From: JAITMY01 sp031549685
GTDB lineage: Bacteria > Bacteroidota > Bacteroidia > Bacteroidales > UBA932
DNA: 64,000 bases
NCBI GenBank assembly: GCA_031549685.1
Contig: JAVBPG010000018.1
Coordinates: 1-64,000 of the forward strand
Direction of reading: 5' to 3'
Shown: positions 34,196 to 42,918 of the stretch, in pieces
Layout of the letters: the number at the start of each line of letters is the position of its first letter
Position numbering within the stretch: position 1 is the first letter of the stretch
Notes under the pieces: generated by a model
Database searches by the model: none
The model's input: only the letters and a program-made list of their open reading frames with translations
Told to the model about the DNA's origin: nothing
Translations under genes and position numbers: made by a program

Positions 34196-35212
34196 TTAGT
34201 TCGGCTGTGATGCTTTTTTTCCTTTTTTGGTAAACAAAAACAGCTGCGCGTAGGCCAGCAAGCCCAAAACAATCATAAACAGCATTTGCGACTCGTGCGA
34301 AATGGTGGCGTAGAGCAGGCCTTCGCTTTCGGGTACGCCAAAAATGGCAAACATGCCTATGCTGGTAATGGCGTGGTAGGCGCCCAGCCCGCCGTTGGTG
34401 GGCAGCACTATGCCAAAGCTGCCCAGCACCATGATTACCAGCCCGTCGATGGGGCCGAGGTGCGCCGTGGCCGGAATGGAGTAGAGCAGCAGCCAAGCCA
34501 TAAGCCAGTAGCATGTCCACAGCAGGAGGGTGTGCAGCAGGAACTGCCAGCGGTGCTGCATGGCGGCAAAGGTCTTCAGCCCGTCGCCAATTCCCTTTGC
34601 AAAGTTCCAGCCTTTTTTCACCAGCGCGTTACGCCGCAAATCCTCGCGGAAAAACCACACCAAAAATACTATCAGCGAGACTACCGCAAGGGCCACCAGC
34701 GCCAGCACGACCAGGGTGGAGTAGCTGCCGCCCTCCAGCCACTGCAAGGTTTTTTCCTTAATAAACTCCCCGAAGCTCTCAATGCGGATAAAGAAAGTTA
34801 CCAGGATAATGACGAGCAGGCACACGGCATCGAACACGCGCTCCACCACCACCGTGCCCACCAGCTTGTCGAAGGGTATTTTGTCGGACTTGTTGAGCGC
34901 GCCGCAGCGGGCTACCTCGCCCAGGCGCGGGAAGAGGAGGTTGGCAAAGTATCCTATGACGACCGCGTTGTACACCGCGCCCAACTTAGGCTTGTGCCCC
35001 AGCGGGTCGATGAGCAGGCGCCAGCGCTGGGCGCGCACCACGTAGGCCAGAATGCCGATGAGGACGCCCAGCGCCACCCACGCGTAGTTGGCCGACTTCA
35101 GCCCCTGCCACAGCTGGCCCAAGTCTGCCTTGCGAAAGGCAAACCAGAGCAGGAAAATGGTAAGCAGGAGAAAAAATGTAACCTTGAGTCCGGTGCTGAT
35201 TTTTTTGTTCAT
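34196..35212 (-). CDS. Lysylphosphatidylglycerol synthase TM-region / UPF0104 membrane protein
   Basis: A 338-aa polytopic membrane protein with about eight helices. Family blocks are RAQRWRLLIDPLGHKP, FPRLGEVARCGALNK and LPTNGGLGAYHAI. These proteins are related to the flippase half of MprF and to YbhN; the cargo is unknown. The ATG at 35212 is preferred because the extension to 35260 runs into a palindromic repeat. The order panD - this gene - rfaE2 is a common Bacteroidota neighbourhood. Confidence 0.88.
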   Translation of the reverse strand: MNKKISTGLKVTFFLLLTIFLLWFAFRKADLGQLWQGLKSANYAWVALGVLIGILAYVVRAQRWRLLIDPLGHKPKLGAVYNAVVIGYFANLLFPRLGEVARCGALNKSDKIPFDKLVGTVVVERVFDAVCLLVIILVTFFIRIESFGEFIKEKTLQWLEGGSYSTLVVLALVALAVVSLIVFLVWFFREDLRRNALVKKGWNFAKGIGDGLKTFAAMQHRWQFLLHTLLLWTCYWLMAWLLLYSIPATAHLGPIDGLVIMVLGSFGIVLPTNGGLGAYHAITSIGMFAIFGVPESEGLLYATISHESQMLFMIVLGLLAYAQLFLFTKKGKKASQPN

Positions 35213-35241
35213 TGTAAAACGAATGCAAATTTCGTAAGCAG

Positions 35242-35358
35242 CGTCATTGCGAGGAGGCACGACGAAGCAATCTCATAATATAGCTATCATTGCGGGCTTG
35301 ACACGCAATCTCCTAGCAGGAGATTGCTTCGTCCTCGTTCCTCGTCCTCGCAATGACG
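35242..35358. repeat. Nested GTCATTGC palindrome copy
   Basis: An outer pair, CGTCATTGCGAGGA...CGAAGCAATCTC, with a right arm of ...CTCGCAATGACG, encloses an inner ATTGCGGGCTTG...CGCAATCTCC unit. It looks like one copy inserted into another. It lies between panD and the flippase-like gene on the transcribed strand. Confidence 0.7.
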
Positions 35359-35368
35359 AAATCAGGCT

Positions 35369-35722
35369 TTACTTTACTAAGCGGTTGGTTTGCCTATCGG
35401 GAAAAATAACGGAGGGCTGGAATTTTTTCGCCTCCTCAAAGTCCATTTGCGCGTACGACATGATGACCACCACATCGCCCACGTGGCACCTGCGCGCCGC
35501 AGGGCCGTTGAGGCAAATCACGCCGCTGCCGCGCTGCCCCTTGATTACGTAAGTGTCCAGGCGCTCGCCGTTGTTGATATTGACAACCGTTACCTTTTCG
35601 TTGGCAATGAGGTTGGCCGCGTCCATCAAGTCCTCGTCAATGGTAATGCTGCCCACGTAGTACAGGTTGGCCTCGGTAACAGTGGCCTGGTGTATTTTCG
35701 ATTTTAAAACTTCGATTTGCAT
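35369..35722 (-). CDS. panD: Aspartate 1-decarboxylase
   Basis: A 117-aa pyruvoyl enzyme that makes beta-alanine for pantothenate. The self-processing site is Gly24-Ser25 in YYVGSITID, and Ser25 becomes the pyruvoyl group. Other conserved parts are NGERLDTYVI and GSGVICLNGPAARRCHVGD. The longer frame from 35749 reads through an AT-rich repeat; the ATG at 35722 places the cleavage site at the usual residue number. Confidence 0.96.
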   Translation of the reverse strand: MQIEVLKSKIHQATVTEANLYYVGSITIDEDLMDAANLIANEKVTVVNINNGERLDTYVIKGQRGSGVICLNGPAARRCHVGDVVVIMSYAQMDFEEAKKFQPSVIFPDRQTNRLVK

Positions 35723-35724
35723 AA

Positions 35725-35800
35725 TAAAATTCAAAAAATCAAAATTCAAAAATTCAAGAAATCCAACCGTTGAATCTTGAATTTTTGAATCATTGAATTA
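35725..35800. repeat. AAAATTCAAAAATTCAAG intergenic repeat
   Basis: Degenerate tandem words AAAATTCAAAAATTC are mirrored by TTGAATTTTTGAATCATTGAA. Same family as other AT-rich intergenic tandems in the window. It lies between murA and panD. Confidence 0.55.
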
Positions 35801-35801
35801 T

Positions 35802-37121
35802 TTATACTCTATTTATTTTCGCGCCAAGCGCATTTAGCCGCCCGTCAATATTCTGGTAGCCGCGGTCGATTTGCTCAATGTTGTGAATGATGCTTTTTCC
35901 GTCGGCGCACATGGCGGCAATGAGCAGCGCCACCCCTGCGCGGATGTCGGGCGAGGTCATCACCGTGGGGCGCAGTTTCAGGTGGTCGTTGCCTATAACC
36001 GTGGCACGGTGCGGGTCGCAGAGGATTATCTGCGCGCCCATATCTATCAGCTTATCGACAAAAAACAGGCGGCTCTCAAACATTTTCTGGTGAATGAGCA
36101 CGCTGCCCTTGGCCTGCGTGGCCACCACCAGGAACACGCTGATGAGGTCGGGCGTAAGCCCCGGCCACGGCGCATCGGCAATGGTCATGATGGAGCCGTC
36201 GATAAAGGTTTCAATCTCGTACCGGTCCTGCTGCGGGATGTGAATATCATCGCCGCGGCGCTCGAGCTGAATGCCAAGGCGGCGGAACGAGTCGGGGATG
36301 ATGCCCAGGTCGTCGAACGAGGTGTTCTTAATCGTTACCTCGCTATGCGTCATGGCGGCCATGCCGATGAAGCTGCCCACCTCAATCATGTCGGGCAGTA
36401 TGGTGTGGTCGGTGCCGCCCAGCTGCGCCACGCCTTCAACGGTAAGGAGGTTGGAGCCAATGCCCGAAATGTTGGCGCCCATGCGCACCAGCATTTTGCA
36501 CAGCTGCTGCAGGTAGGGCTCGCAGGCGGCGTTGTAAATGGTGGTTTTTCCTTTGGCCAGCACCGCCGCCATTACAATGTTGGCCGTACCCGTAACCGAG
36601 GCCTCGTCGAGCAGCATGTACGTACCGTGCAGGTGCTTTGTCTCCACGCGGTAGAACGCGCTATCGGGCTCGTAGCTGAAGCGGGCGCCCAGCTTTTCAA
36701 AGCCTACGAAGTGCGTATCCAGGCGGCGGCGGCCTATTTTATCGCCACCGGGGCGGGGCGCGTACACTAAGCCGTAGCGGGCCAGCAGCGGCCCTACCAT
36801 CATAATGGAGCCGCGCAGGCTGGCTGCTTTTTTGGCAAATTCGGGGGAGCGAAGCAGCTCGGTATTCACCGTTTTTGCGCAGAAGGAGTAAACCCCCGCG
36901 CCCTCCTCCCTGGTAACCTCCACGCCCAAATCGGCCAGCAGCTCAATGAGCTTGTTCACATCTAAAATATCGGGGACGTTGCGAATAACCACCTTTTCGG
37001 GCGTGAGCAGCACGGCGCAGATTACCTGCAGCGCTTCGTTCTTGGCGCCCTGCGGCACAATATCACCCTTCAACCGGCATCCTCCGGTAACTTCAAATGC
37101 GGCCATACGTTCAAGATTCAA
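35802..37121 (-). CDS. murA: UDP-N-acetylglucosamine 1-carboxyvinyltransferase
   Basis: A 439-aa EPSP-synthase-fold enzyme (434 aa if the ATG at 37106 is used). It transfers enolpyruvate to UDP-GlcNAc, the first committed step of peptidoglycan synthesis. The N-terminal Lys/Asn block is VPQGAKNEALQV. The loop that normally carries the fosfomycin target Cys (PGGCAIG in E. coli) reads PRPGGDKIGRRRLDTHF, with Asp127 in place of Cys. That substitution is known to keep activity and block fosfomycin in other bacteria. It lies downstream of the DUF4290 gene. Confidence 0.95.
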   Translation of the reverse strand: MNLERMAAFEVTGGCRLKGDIVPQGAKNEALQVICAVLLTPEKVVIRNVPDILDVNKLIELLADLGVEVTREEGAGVYSFCAKTVNTELLRSPEFAKKAASLRGSIMMVGPLLARYGLVYAPRPGGDKIGRRRLDTHFVGFEKLGARFSYEPDSAFYRVETKHLHGTYMLLDEASVTGTANIVMAAVLAKGKTTIYNAACEPYLQQLCKMLVRMGANISGIGSNLLTVEGVAQLGGTDHTILPDMIEVGSFIGMAAMTHSEVTIKNTSFDDLGIIPDSFRRLGIQLERRGDDIHIPQQDRYEIETFIDGSIMTIADAPWPGLTPDLISVFLVVATQAKGSVLIHQKMFESRLFFVDKLIDMGAQIILCDPHRATVIGNDHLKLRPTVMTSPDIRAGVALLIAAMCADGKSIIHNIEQIDRGYQNIDGRLNALGAKINRV

Positions 37122-37137
37122 AGATTCAAAAATTCAA

Positions 37138-37290
37138 CGTCATTGTGAGCGTAGTAATCTCAAAATTAACGTCTGTCATCCCGAACTTGATTCGGGATCT
37201 CCTAATTAAGGGATTGCGGGTCAAGCCCGCAATGACAGCGTGAGGTTGAGGTTACTTCGTCCCTATCTTGGGGGCTCCTCGCAATAACGG
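37138..37290. repeat. Composite GTCATTGC/GTCATCCC palindrome copies
   Basis: An outer CGTCATTGTGAGCGTAG...CTCGCAATAACGG pair surrounds an inner TGTCATCCCGAACTTGATTC...GCCCGCAATGACA unit at 37174-37236. It lies between DUF4290 and murA on the transcribed strand and looks like nested insertion. Confidence 0.65.
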
Positions 37291-37314
37291 CTCGATACTG
37301 CCAACTGCTACTGC

Positions 37315-37989
37315 TTACTGCTTCCCGCCGTTCTGCTGCCGGTGGCGCTGCTGGTGACGCTGGCGGCTGTGCCCCCCGTTGCTGCCGTTGTTGCCATTGC
37401 CGTTACCGTTACCGTTGGTTCCGTTGTTGTTGTTGCTTACGTTGTAGTTGCCCACCTGCAGGCGCGTTTCGGCGTTCATCCGTATTTTTCCGCCCGAGAG
37501 CGTTTCAATATCCTTGTAAATTACATCGTCCGACACCACATCCTTGTTCCAGCTGAGGTAGGCCTTTTTCATGTGGTTGGCCAGGGCCATTATTGCGCCG
37601 GTGCGCTTTTCGTCGTCGGGCATATCGGCCACGTGCGCCACCATGTCCTGAATACCGCGCCCGTAGTGCTTCAGCTTTATCGAGTCGGGCGAGGTGTAGG
37701 GTACCTCGCGCGGCTTTTCCTCAAAGGTTACGGGGCTGGGCTTCGGGTAGGGCGAATCAATATCCAAATCGAAGTCGGCGATGAGGAAAAGGTGATCCCA
37801 GAGCTTGTGCTTAAAGTCGTTGATGTCGCGCAGGTAGGGGAATAAATTTCCCATTACGGCAATCACGGCGCGGGCCTGCTCGTTGCGCTTCTCGCGGTCG
37901 GGGATGGTGCGCAGGTGCTCCACCATGCGCTGTATGTGGCGGCCGTACTCCGGCAGGGCCAGCTTATTGAGCTGCGTATTGTAATCCAT
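37315..37989 (-). CDS. DUF4290 family protein
   Basis: A 224-aa protein of a Bacteroidota-restricted family of unknown function, often next to murA as here. The conserved part is residues 1-175 (MDYNTQLNKLALPEYGRHIQ; HYGRGIQDMVAHV). The last 45 residues are low-complexity, rich in Asn and Gly and then His/Arg/Gln. The frame extends to 38160, but the promoter box at 37994-38001 sits just before the ATG at 37989, which sets the start. Confidence 0.88.
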   Translation of the reverse strand: MDYNTQLNKLALPEYGRHIQRMVEHLRTIPDREKRNEQARAVIAVMGNLFPYLRDINDFKHKLWDHLFLIADFDLDIDSPYPKPSPVTFEEKPREVPYTSPDSIKLKHYGRGIQDMVAHVADMPDDEKRTGAIMALANHMKKAYLSWNKDVVSDDVIYKDIETLSGGKIRMNAETRLQVGNYNVSNNNNGTNGNGNGNGNNGSNGGHSRQRHQQRHRQQNGGKQ

Positions 37990-37993
37990 AAGA

Positions 37994-38001
37994 CAAAGAT
38001 A
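37994..38001 (-). promoter_or_regulatory. -7 box of DUF4290, implying a leaderless mRNA
   Basis: TATCTTTG ends 4 bases before the ATG. The expected transcription start would coincide with the start codon. Confidence 0.5.
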
Positions 38002-38074
38002 AAAAAAAATTGAAAGCGCTGCTTTGCGTTTTCCGTAAAAGAATAAGTAAAGAATTTTGTCCGGCGCTGCTCCC

Positions 38075-39721
38075 CTACTCCAGCATTCCCGGTATCGTTT
38101 TTCCGCTTGCCGCGTTGGGTTGGGGTATGCCCACCAGGGTGGAGAGCGTGGGGGCAACATCGGTCATGTCCACCAGCGAGGAGATGGTTTTGCGCTTCAC
38201 GCGCCAGCCGTAAAAGGCCAGCGGCACGTGCGTATCGTAGCTATACGACGAGTTGGCGGCCGACTCCGAGGAGGTTTCGACCCAACCCGGCTCAAGGTTA
38301 ACGATGACATCGCCCGAGCGCTTGGCGTAGTAGCTGCTTTGCATGTGGCACAGCACGCCGCTGTTGAACGTTGACGAGGCCAGCGTGTGGGCCGTTACCG
38401 CTCCCGCCACGCCCGAAAACTGGAGCAGAAAGGCGGCGGCGCGCTCCTGCACCTCGGCCAGGCGCAGGTTGGAATCCTCAATGAGCGCGTGGTTCAAAAA
38501 CACCTGCTTTTGCGAAAACGCCTTCACCCAGTCGCCGCTGCCGTAAATGATACCTAAGTAGCTGCGCAGCAGAATGAGCGCCTTGTTGTGGTCGAATACG
38601 CCGTGCGGCATGCGGGCAGCCTCGAGCTGCTGCTGCGACAGGTTTACGCCGTGGTCGGAGGTGAACACCAGCAGCAGGTTCTCCTTGCCCACCTGCTCGC
38701 ACAGGAACGAGAGCAGGTGCTTTAGGTTTTGGTCGGTACGGTAAAACACATCCTCCATCTCCACCGACTGCAGGCCGTAGCGGTTGCCGGCGTTGCGCAG
38801 CGCGCCAAAGTACAGGGTAAGCATATCGGGGGCATCGTCCTCGCCCAGGTGCTCGCCCACCACCGCCGACACGGCAAAATCCTTCAGCAGGTTATCGCAG
38901 TAGGGCGTTTCGCGAAGCTGGGCGTACGGGCGCTTGGTGTTCTTCTTGGTATTTTCGGGCACCAGCGTCAGCACATGCTCGGGGGCGTCGGGGTGCTTGG
39001 CCAGCGTGGCGGAGTCGGGAATATACGCCCCATACTGCTTTGCAGCAAATAGAGTTTCCCAGCTGCGGTTGAGGTAAGCCTCGGTAAATTTTTTACTATT
39101 GAACTCCTGCACCCAGGCTGGCAGCTGCTCCATGTAGCCGGCGCTGCTCACAAACTTTCCGCTCATTTCGTCGTACCAGTACGCCGCCGTGGCGTTGTGC
39201 CCCGTCAGCAGAATAGCCTCCTCGGGCTCTATGCCCACGCCCACCACTTTTGACTTTGGGTTCAGCAGCCGCAGCTCGTCGCCAAAGGTGGAGGCAAGGA
39301 GGTGGAGCGAGGATTTTTTCAGCTTGTCATTGCTGCTTTCAATTAGGGTAACCTTGCTGTCGGAGCAGGCCGTGCGCAGGCTGCCGGAGGCGCGGTCGTA
39401 CCAGGCGTCGGAGGGTATGCCGTGTTGCGAGGGGGTGGTTCCGGTAGCAATGGTGGCAAGGCCCGGCGCGGTTTGCGTAAGCATGTACCCGTAGCGCGCG
39501 TTTTGGCAGTAGGCGCCCTCGTTTACCAGGGTTTTAAAACCTTCGTCGCCCAAATTTTCCTTGAAGCGGGCAAGGTAGTCGGCGCGCATTTGCCCCACCA
39601 CCACCTGCACTATGAGCTTGGGCTTATCGCCGGGGAGGCGCTTTTGGGCAAAGGAACTCTGTGCGCCAAAAATGCATATAAAAAGAAGGATGAGCGGTAC
39701 GCGACGTGCGATGTGAGACAT
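38075..39721 (-). CDS. Alkaline phosphatase family protein, PafA-like
   Basis: A 548-aa secreted or periplasmic metallo-phosphatase. The signal peptide is about residues 1-26 (MSHIARRVPLILLFICIFGA). The likely nucleophile Thr lies in LTQTAPGLATIATGTTPSQH; metal ligands include the Asp/His of FTSDHGVNLSQ and the Asp/His of SYDTHVPLAFYG. It resembles the phosphate-irrepressible PafA/alkaline phosphatase group of Bacteroidota that hydrolyses phosphate monoesters. The frame extends to 39763, but those residues come from a GTGAGACATGCGATG repeat, so 39721 is preferred. Confidence 0.87.
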   Translation of the reverse strand: MSHIARRVPLILLFICIFGAQSSFAQKRLPGDKPKLIVQVVVGQMRADYLARFKENLGDEGFKTLVNEGAYCQNARYGYMLTQTAPGLATIATGTTPSQHGIPSDAWYDRASGSLRTACSDSKVTLIESSNDKLKKSSLHLLASTFGDELRLLNPKSKVVGVGIEPEEAILLTGHNATAAYWYDEMSGKFVSSAGYMEQLPAWVQEFNSKKFTEAYLNRSWETLFAAKQYGAYIPDSATLAKHPDAPEHVLTLVPENTKKNTKRPYAQLRETPYCDNLLKDFAVSAVVGEHLGEDDAPDMLTLYFGALRNAGNRYGLQSVEMEDVFYRTDQNLKHLLSFLCEQVGKENLLLVFTSDHGVNLSQQQLEAARMPHGVFDHNKALILLRSYLGIIYGSGDWVKAFSQKQVFLNHALIEDSNLRLAEVQERAAAFLLQFSGVAGAVTAHTLASSTFNSGVLCHMQSSYYAKRSGDVIVNLEPGWVETSSESAANSSYSYDTHVPLAFYGWRVKRKTISSLVDMTDVAPTLSTLVGIPQPNAASGKTIPGMLE

Positions 39722-39862
39722 GCGATGTGAGACGTGAGGCATGAGGCGTGCAGTATGCGACATTGGATAAGAGTTGAAAGTTATGATTTTGAAAATTAAT
39801 CTTTACGATGCGATTGTCCTTTTTCGCAAATCTTCATGTCGCAAGTCGCAAGTCATTTTTTG

Positions 39863-40966
39863 CTACACGTTAAATCGGAAGTGCATAATATCGCCGTCCT
39901 GCACCACGTAGTCCTTGCCCTCCACGGCCAGCTTTCCGGCATCGCGGCAGGCGCTCTCGGAGCCGTACTGTACGTAGTCGCTGTACTTTATTACCTCGGC
40001 ACGGATAAATCCCTTTTCGAAGTCGGTGTGGATAACGGCGGCGGCTTGCGGAGCTTTGGTTCCCTTGGGATAGGTCCAAGCGCGCACCTCCTGCACCCCG
40101 GCGGTAAAGTAGGTTTCGAGGTTGAGCAATTTATACGCTGTTTTTATCAAGCGCGAAACACCTGACTCCTTTAATCCGGCTTCTTCCAAAAACATTTGGC
40201 GCTCCTCGTAGCTCTCCAGCTCGGCAATTTCCTCTTCGGTTTTGGCCGCCACAATCAGGTACTCGGCGTTCTCCTCTTTAATGGCCTCCTTTACCATGTC
40301 CACGTACTTGTTGCCGGTTACGGCACTTTTTTCATCCACGTTGCACACGTAGAGCACAGGCTTATCGGTAAGCAAAAAGAGCTCGCGCCCCATTTTCTGG
40401 TCGTCCTTATTCTCGAGCTGCACCGTGCGCGCCGACTTGCCCTGCTTGAGCGCATCCTGGTAGCGCACCAAAATATCGTACATGCGCTTGGCCTCTTTGT
40501 CGCCGCCGGTTTGCGCCGCTTTTTGCACGCGGGCAATGCGCGCCTCCACGGTTTCCAAATCTTTTATTTGCAGCTCAAAGTCTATAATTTCCTTGTCGCG
40601 CACGGGGTTGATGGAGCCGTCAACGTGTGTGATGTTGTCGTTGTCGAAGCAGCGCAGCACGTGAATAATGGCATCGGTTTCGCGAATGTTGCCCAGGAAT
40701 TTGTTGCCCAAGCCCTCGCCCTTGCTCGCGCCTTTGACCAGGCCGGCAATGTCCACAATTTCCACGGTGGTGGGCACAATGCGCTGCGGCTTGACCAGCT
40801 CGGCCAGCTTACTCAAGCGCTCGTCGGGCACGGTAATCACGCCCACGTTGGGCTCAATGGTACAAAAGGGGAAGTTGGCCGCCTGCGCCTTTGCGTTGCT
40901 CAAGCAGTTAAAAAGGGTTGACTTGCCCACGTTCGGAAGTCCTACAATGCCGCACTGTAATGCCAT
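39863..40966 (-). CDS. ychF: Redox-regulated ATPase YchF (Obg-like)
   Basis: A 367-aa TRAFAC GTPase-fold protein that prefers ATP. G1 is GLPNVGKSTLFNCLS, switch II region is DIAGLVKGASKGEGLGNKFL, and the specificity loop near VLYVCNVDEKSA replaces NKxD. The C-terminal TGS domain begins near LETYFTAGVQEVRAW. It is linked to ribosome function and stress responses. It is a single gene with a -7 box at 41014-41021. Confidence 0.96.
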   Translation of the reverse strand: MALQCGIVGLPNVGKSTLFNCLSNAKAQAANFPFCTIEPNVGVITVPDERLSKLAELVKPQRIVPTTVEIVDIAGLVKGASKGEGLGNKFLGNIRETDAIIHVLRCFDNDNITHVDGSINPVRDKEIIDFELQIKDLETVEARIARVQKAAQTGGDKEAKRMYDILVRYQDALKQGKSARTVQLENKDDQKMGRELFLLTDKPVLYVCNVDEKSAVTGNKYVDMVKEAIKEENAEYLIVAAKTEEEIAELESYEERQMFLEEAGLKESGVSRLIKTAYKLLNLETYFTAGVQEVRAWTYPKGTKAPQAAAVIHTDFEKGFIRAEVIKYSDYVQYGSESACRDAGKLAVEGKDYVVQDGDIMHFRFNV

Positions 40967-41013
40967 TACTCAAGGGAGAATTAAAAATGGAGAATTGAAA
41001 ATTAAAAAGGCAA

Positions 41014-41021
41014 CAAAGATA
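41014..41021 (-). promoter_or_regulatory. -7 box of ychF
   Basis: TATCTTTG on the minus strand, with a leader of about 45 bases made of the AT-rich intergenic repeat. Confidence 0.45.
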
Positions 41022-41100
41022 GCAAAATTATCGCATGTTATTAACACACTACACATCACACGATTACATTCATGCAATGCGTAAAGAAAAAGGCACTACA

Positions 41101-41310
41101 CTCCCGCTGGGAGTGAATTTTATTAACCGCGGGTGAATCCGCCAGCCGGCGGAGTAGCCCGCGGCTAATGCGACAAGCCCAGCATGGCGCGCGAAGCAGC
41201 GCTTTCCCTTGAAAAAAGATGCTACTTCGCGCGCCATGTGAGGGACTTGCTACTACCGTAGGTTTCGCTTCGCTACACCCACGGTTATTCAAATGTAGTC
41301 CCTGCGGGAC
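41101..41310. repeat. Five-hairpin compound element, copy 2
   Basis: Inverted repeats in order: CTCCCGCTGGGAG; CCGCGGGT...GCCCGCGG; GGCGCGCGAAGCA...CTTCGCGCGCC; CCGTAGGT...ACCCACGG; GTCCCTGCGGGAC. The architecture equals the copy at 10467-10698, and the changes within arms are mostly compensated. It lies in the 650-base gap between ychF and the barrel protein; the rest of the gap holds the ychF promoter and the barrel-protein promoter. Confidence 0.75.
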
Positions 41311-41482
41311 ATAAAGTCGAACATTGTCAACTACGCAGCTGGAATTATAACTAAGTAGCAACTTGCATTATTTTAATGATGATTAGGTAGCCTGCAACCT
41401 CTAAAATAGTCTTACATCATTAATAATCAGGTCAATACAGACAAAAGTAGCGAGCACAAGTAGGTTTTTTGTGTTAAAAAAA

Positions 41483-41513
41483 TTTTAGCTTCTGCGGAAA
41501 AGTAATACCTTTG
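41483..41513 (+). promoter_or_regulatory. Promoter of the outer-membrane barrel gene
   Basis: TTTT at 41483-41486, 19 bases, then TACCTTTG at 41506-41513. The leader of about 95 bases is the longest of the plus-strand promoters here. Confidence 0.6.
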
Positions 41514-41617
41514 TGCCCGCAAAAAAGTAAGCGGTAGCAAGCTATCCTCCCTGCTTACATAAAAACCAGAAACGACTTTCGTGGAGGAGAAGGTCAAAAA
41601 ACAACACTTTCCAAATT

Positions 41618-42193
41618 ATGAAGAAGATTTTACTTACAGCTGCTTTTGCAGTAGCAGCTATGGCTGCCAGCGCTCAGTACTACGTGGGCGGCTCTGCAGG
41701 CATTCAGTTCAACGGCAAAGACTCGGGCATAGATCCGAAGTTCGGCATCAACATTTCTCCGATGGTGGGCTACACCCTTAACGACAAAATGGATGCAGGG
41801 CTAGAGGTGATTTTCAGCTTTCAAAAGGACCAGGAGCCGACTGAAACCAAGTACACCAGCTTTGGCCTTGCCCCCTACCTCCGCTACACGTTCTACCAGT
41901 TCGGCAAGTTCGGCGTACTCGGCAAAGGCTCCGTATTTTTTCTGAGCCAAACCCAAAAGAGTGATGCCACCGGAAAGCAATCTACCTTTGCCCTGGGCTT
42001 GGGCGTTATTCCTCAAATCACGTTTGACGTAACCGACAAGGTGCAGCTGTTTGCCGACCTCAACTTTTTGGCGTTCAACTTTGCGTACGTAAACCCCGAG
42101 GGCGACTCGTTTAGCATGTTCAACGTAGGCGTTGACGCTAACAATATCACTCAGGTCGGAGACCTACAAATCGGCTTTATCTACAGGTTTTAG
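41618..42193 (+). CDS. Outer-membrane beta-barrel protein
   Basis: A 191-aa small barrel (OmpW/porin-family-like PF13505 type). The signal peptide MKKILLTAAFAVAAMAASAQ is followed by amphipathic strands and a terminal FIYRF ending in Phe, typical of outer-membrane barrels. Specific function is unknown. It is expressed from its own promoter and ends in a terminator. Confidence 0.85.
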   Translation: MKKILLTAAFAVAAMAASAQYYVGGSAGIQFNGKDSGIDPKFGINISPMVGYTLNDKMDAGLEVIFSFQKDQEPTETKYTSFGLAPYLRYTFYQFGKFGVLGKGSVFFLSQTQKSDATGKQSTFALGLGVIPQITFDVTDKVQLFADLNFLAFNFAYVNPEGDSFSMFNVGVDANNITQVGDLQIGFIYRF

Positions 42194-42208
42194 CATAGGG
42201 CTGAGCGC

Positions 42209-42245
42209 AAAAAAAGGCTACCGGAAATTTCGGTAGCCTTTTTTG
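42209..42245. terminator. Terminator between the barrel gene and frr
   Basis: AAAAAAAGGCTACCG, loop, CGGTAGCCTTTTTTG. The stem is flanked by A and T runs, so it can serve the convergent genes on both strands. Confidence 0.88.
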
Positions 42246-42265
42246 TTACTTTCAACGCCCGGAAG

Positions 42266-42832
42266 TTACACGGTCATTATTTCCTTTTCTTTTTTCTCCA
42301 GCACTTCGTCCACCTTCTTGCCAAAGCTGTCGGTAATTTTTTGCATCTCGGCTTCGGCGTCCTTGGCCACATCCTCGGGCAGGCCATCCTTTTGCAGCTT
42401 CTTAATAGCCTCAATCGCATCGCGGCGGGCGTTGCGAATGCTCATGCGGGCGTGCTCGCCCTCGGCCCTTACCTGCTTTACCAAATCCTTGCGGCGCTCC
42501 TCGGTAAGCGCGGGCACGTTGATGCGGATGTGCTCGCCGTTATTCTGCGGCGTAAAGCCGAGGTTGGCTACCAGAATGGCCTTTTCAATTACCGGCATCA
42601 GGTTTTTTTCCCAGGGCTGAATGAGAATGGTGCGCGCATCGGGCACGGTAACGCTGGCCACCTGCGCCAGGGGCGTGGGCGAGCCGTAGTACTCCACCAT
42701 TACGCTGTCAAGCACATGCGTATTGGCCTTCCCTGCCCTTACTGTAAGTAGTTGATTTTCAAGATGCTCTATTGATTTTTCCATCTTGACTTTACCTGCG
42801 GCAATTTGCTCGTTTGATTTAGTAATATCCAT
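42266..42832 (-). CDS. frr: Ribosome recycling factor
   Basis: A 188-aa RRF that splits post-termination ribosomes with EF-G. Family blocks are LLTVRAGKANTHVLDSVMVE, IQPWEKNLMPVIEKAI and GEHIRINVPALTEERRK. It stands alone here; pyrH, the usual neighbour, is not adjacent. The -7 box is at 42855-42862. Confidence 0.97.
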   Translation of the reverse strand: MDITKSNEQIAAGKVKMEKSIEHLENQLLTVRAGKANTHVLDSVMVEYYGSPTPLAQVASVTVPDARTILIQPWEKNLMPVIEKAILVANLGFTPQNNGEHIRINVPALTEERRKDLVKQVRAEGEHARMSIRNARRDAIEAIKKLQKDGLPEDVAKDAEAEMQKITDSFGKKVDEVLEKKEKEIMTV

Positions 42833-42854
42833 AGCTCAAAAAAAAGATTGTGTG

Positions 42855-42862
42855 CAAAGGTA
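42855..42862 (-). promoter_or_regulatory. -7 box of frr
   Basis: TACCTTTG on the minus strand, about 22 bases before the ATG. Confidence 0.5.
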
Positions 42863-42918
42863 AAAAATTTTGCTCAACTTTAGAGGGTCTTTAAATCTCA
42901 AAATTCTAAAAACATACA

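Noticed and set aside
34286..35278. Long plus-strand ORF (330 codons) opposite the flippase-like gene
   Set aside because: It mirrors a membrane-protein gene with recognisable family motifs; the antisense translation is Gln/His/Ala-rich and runs into a palindromic repeat.
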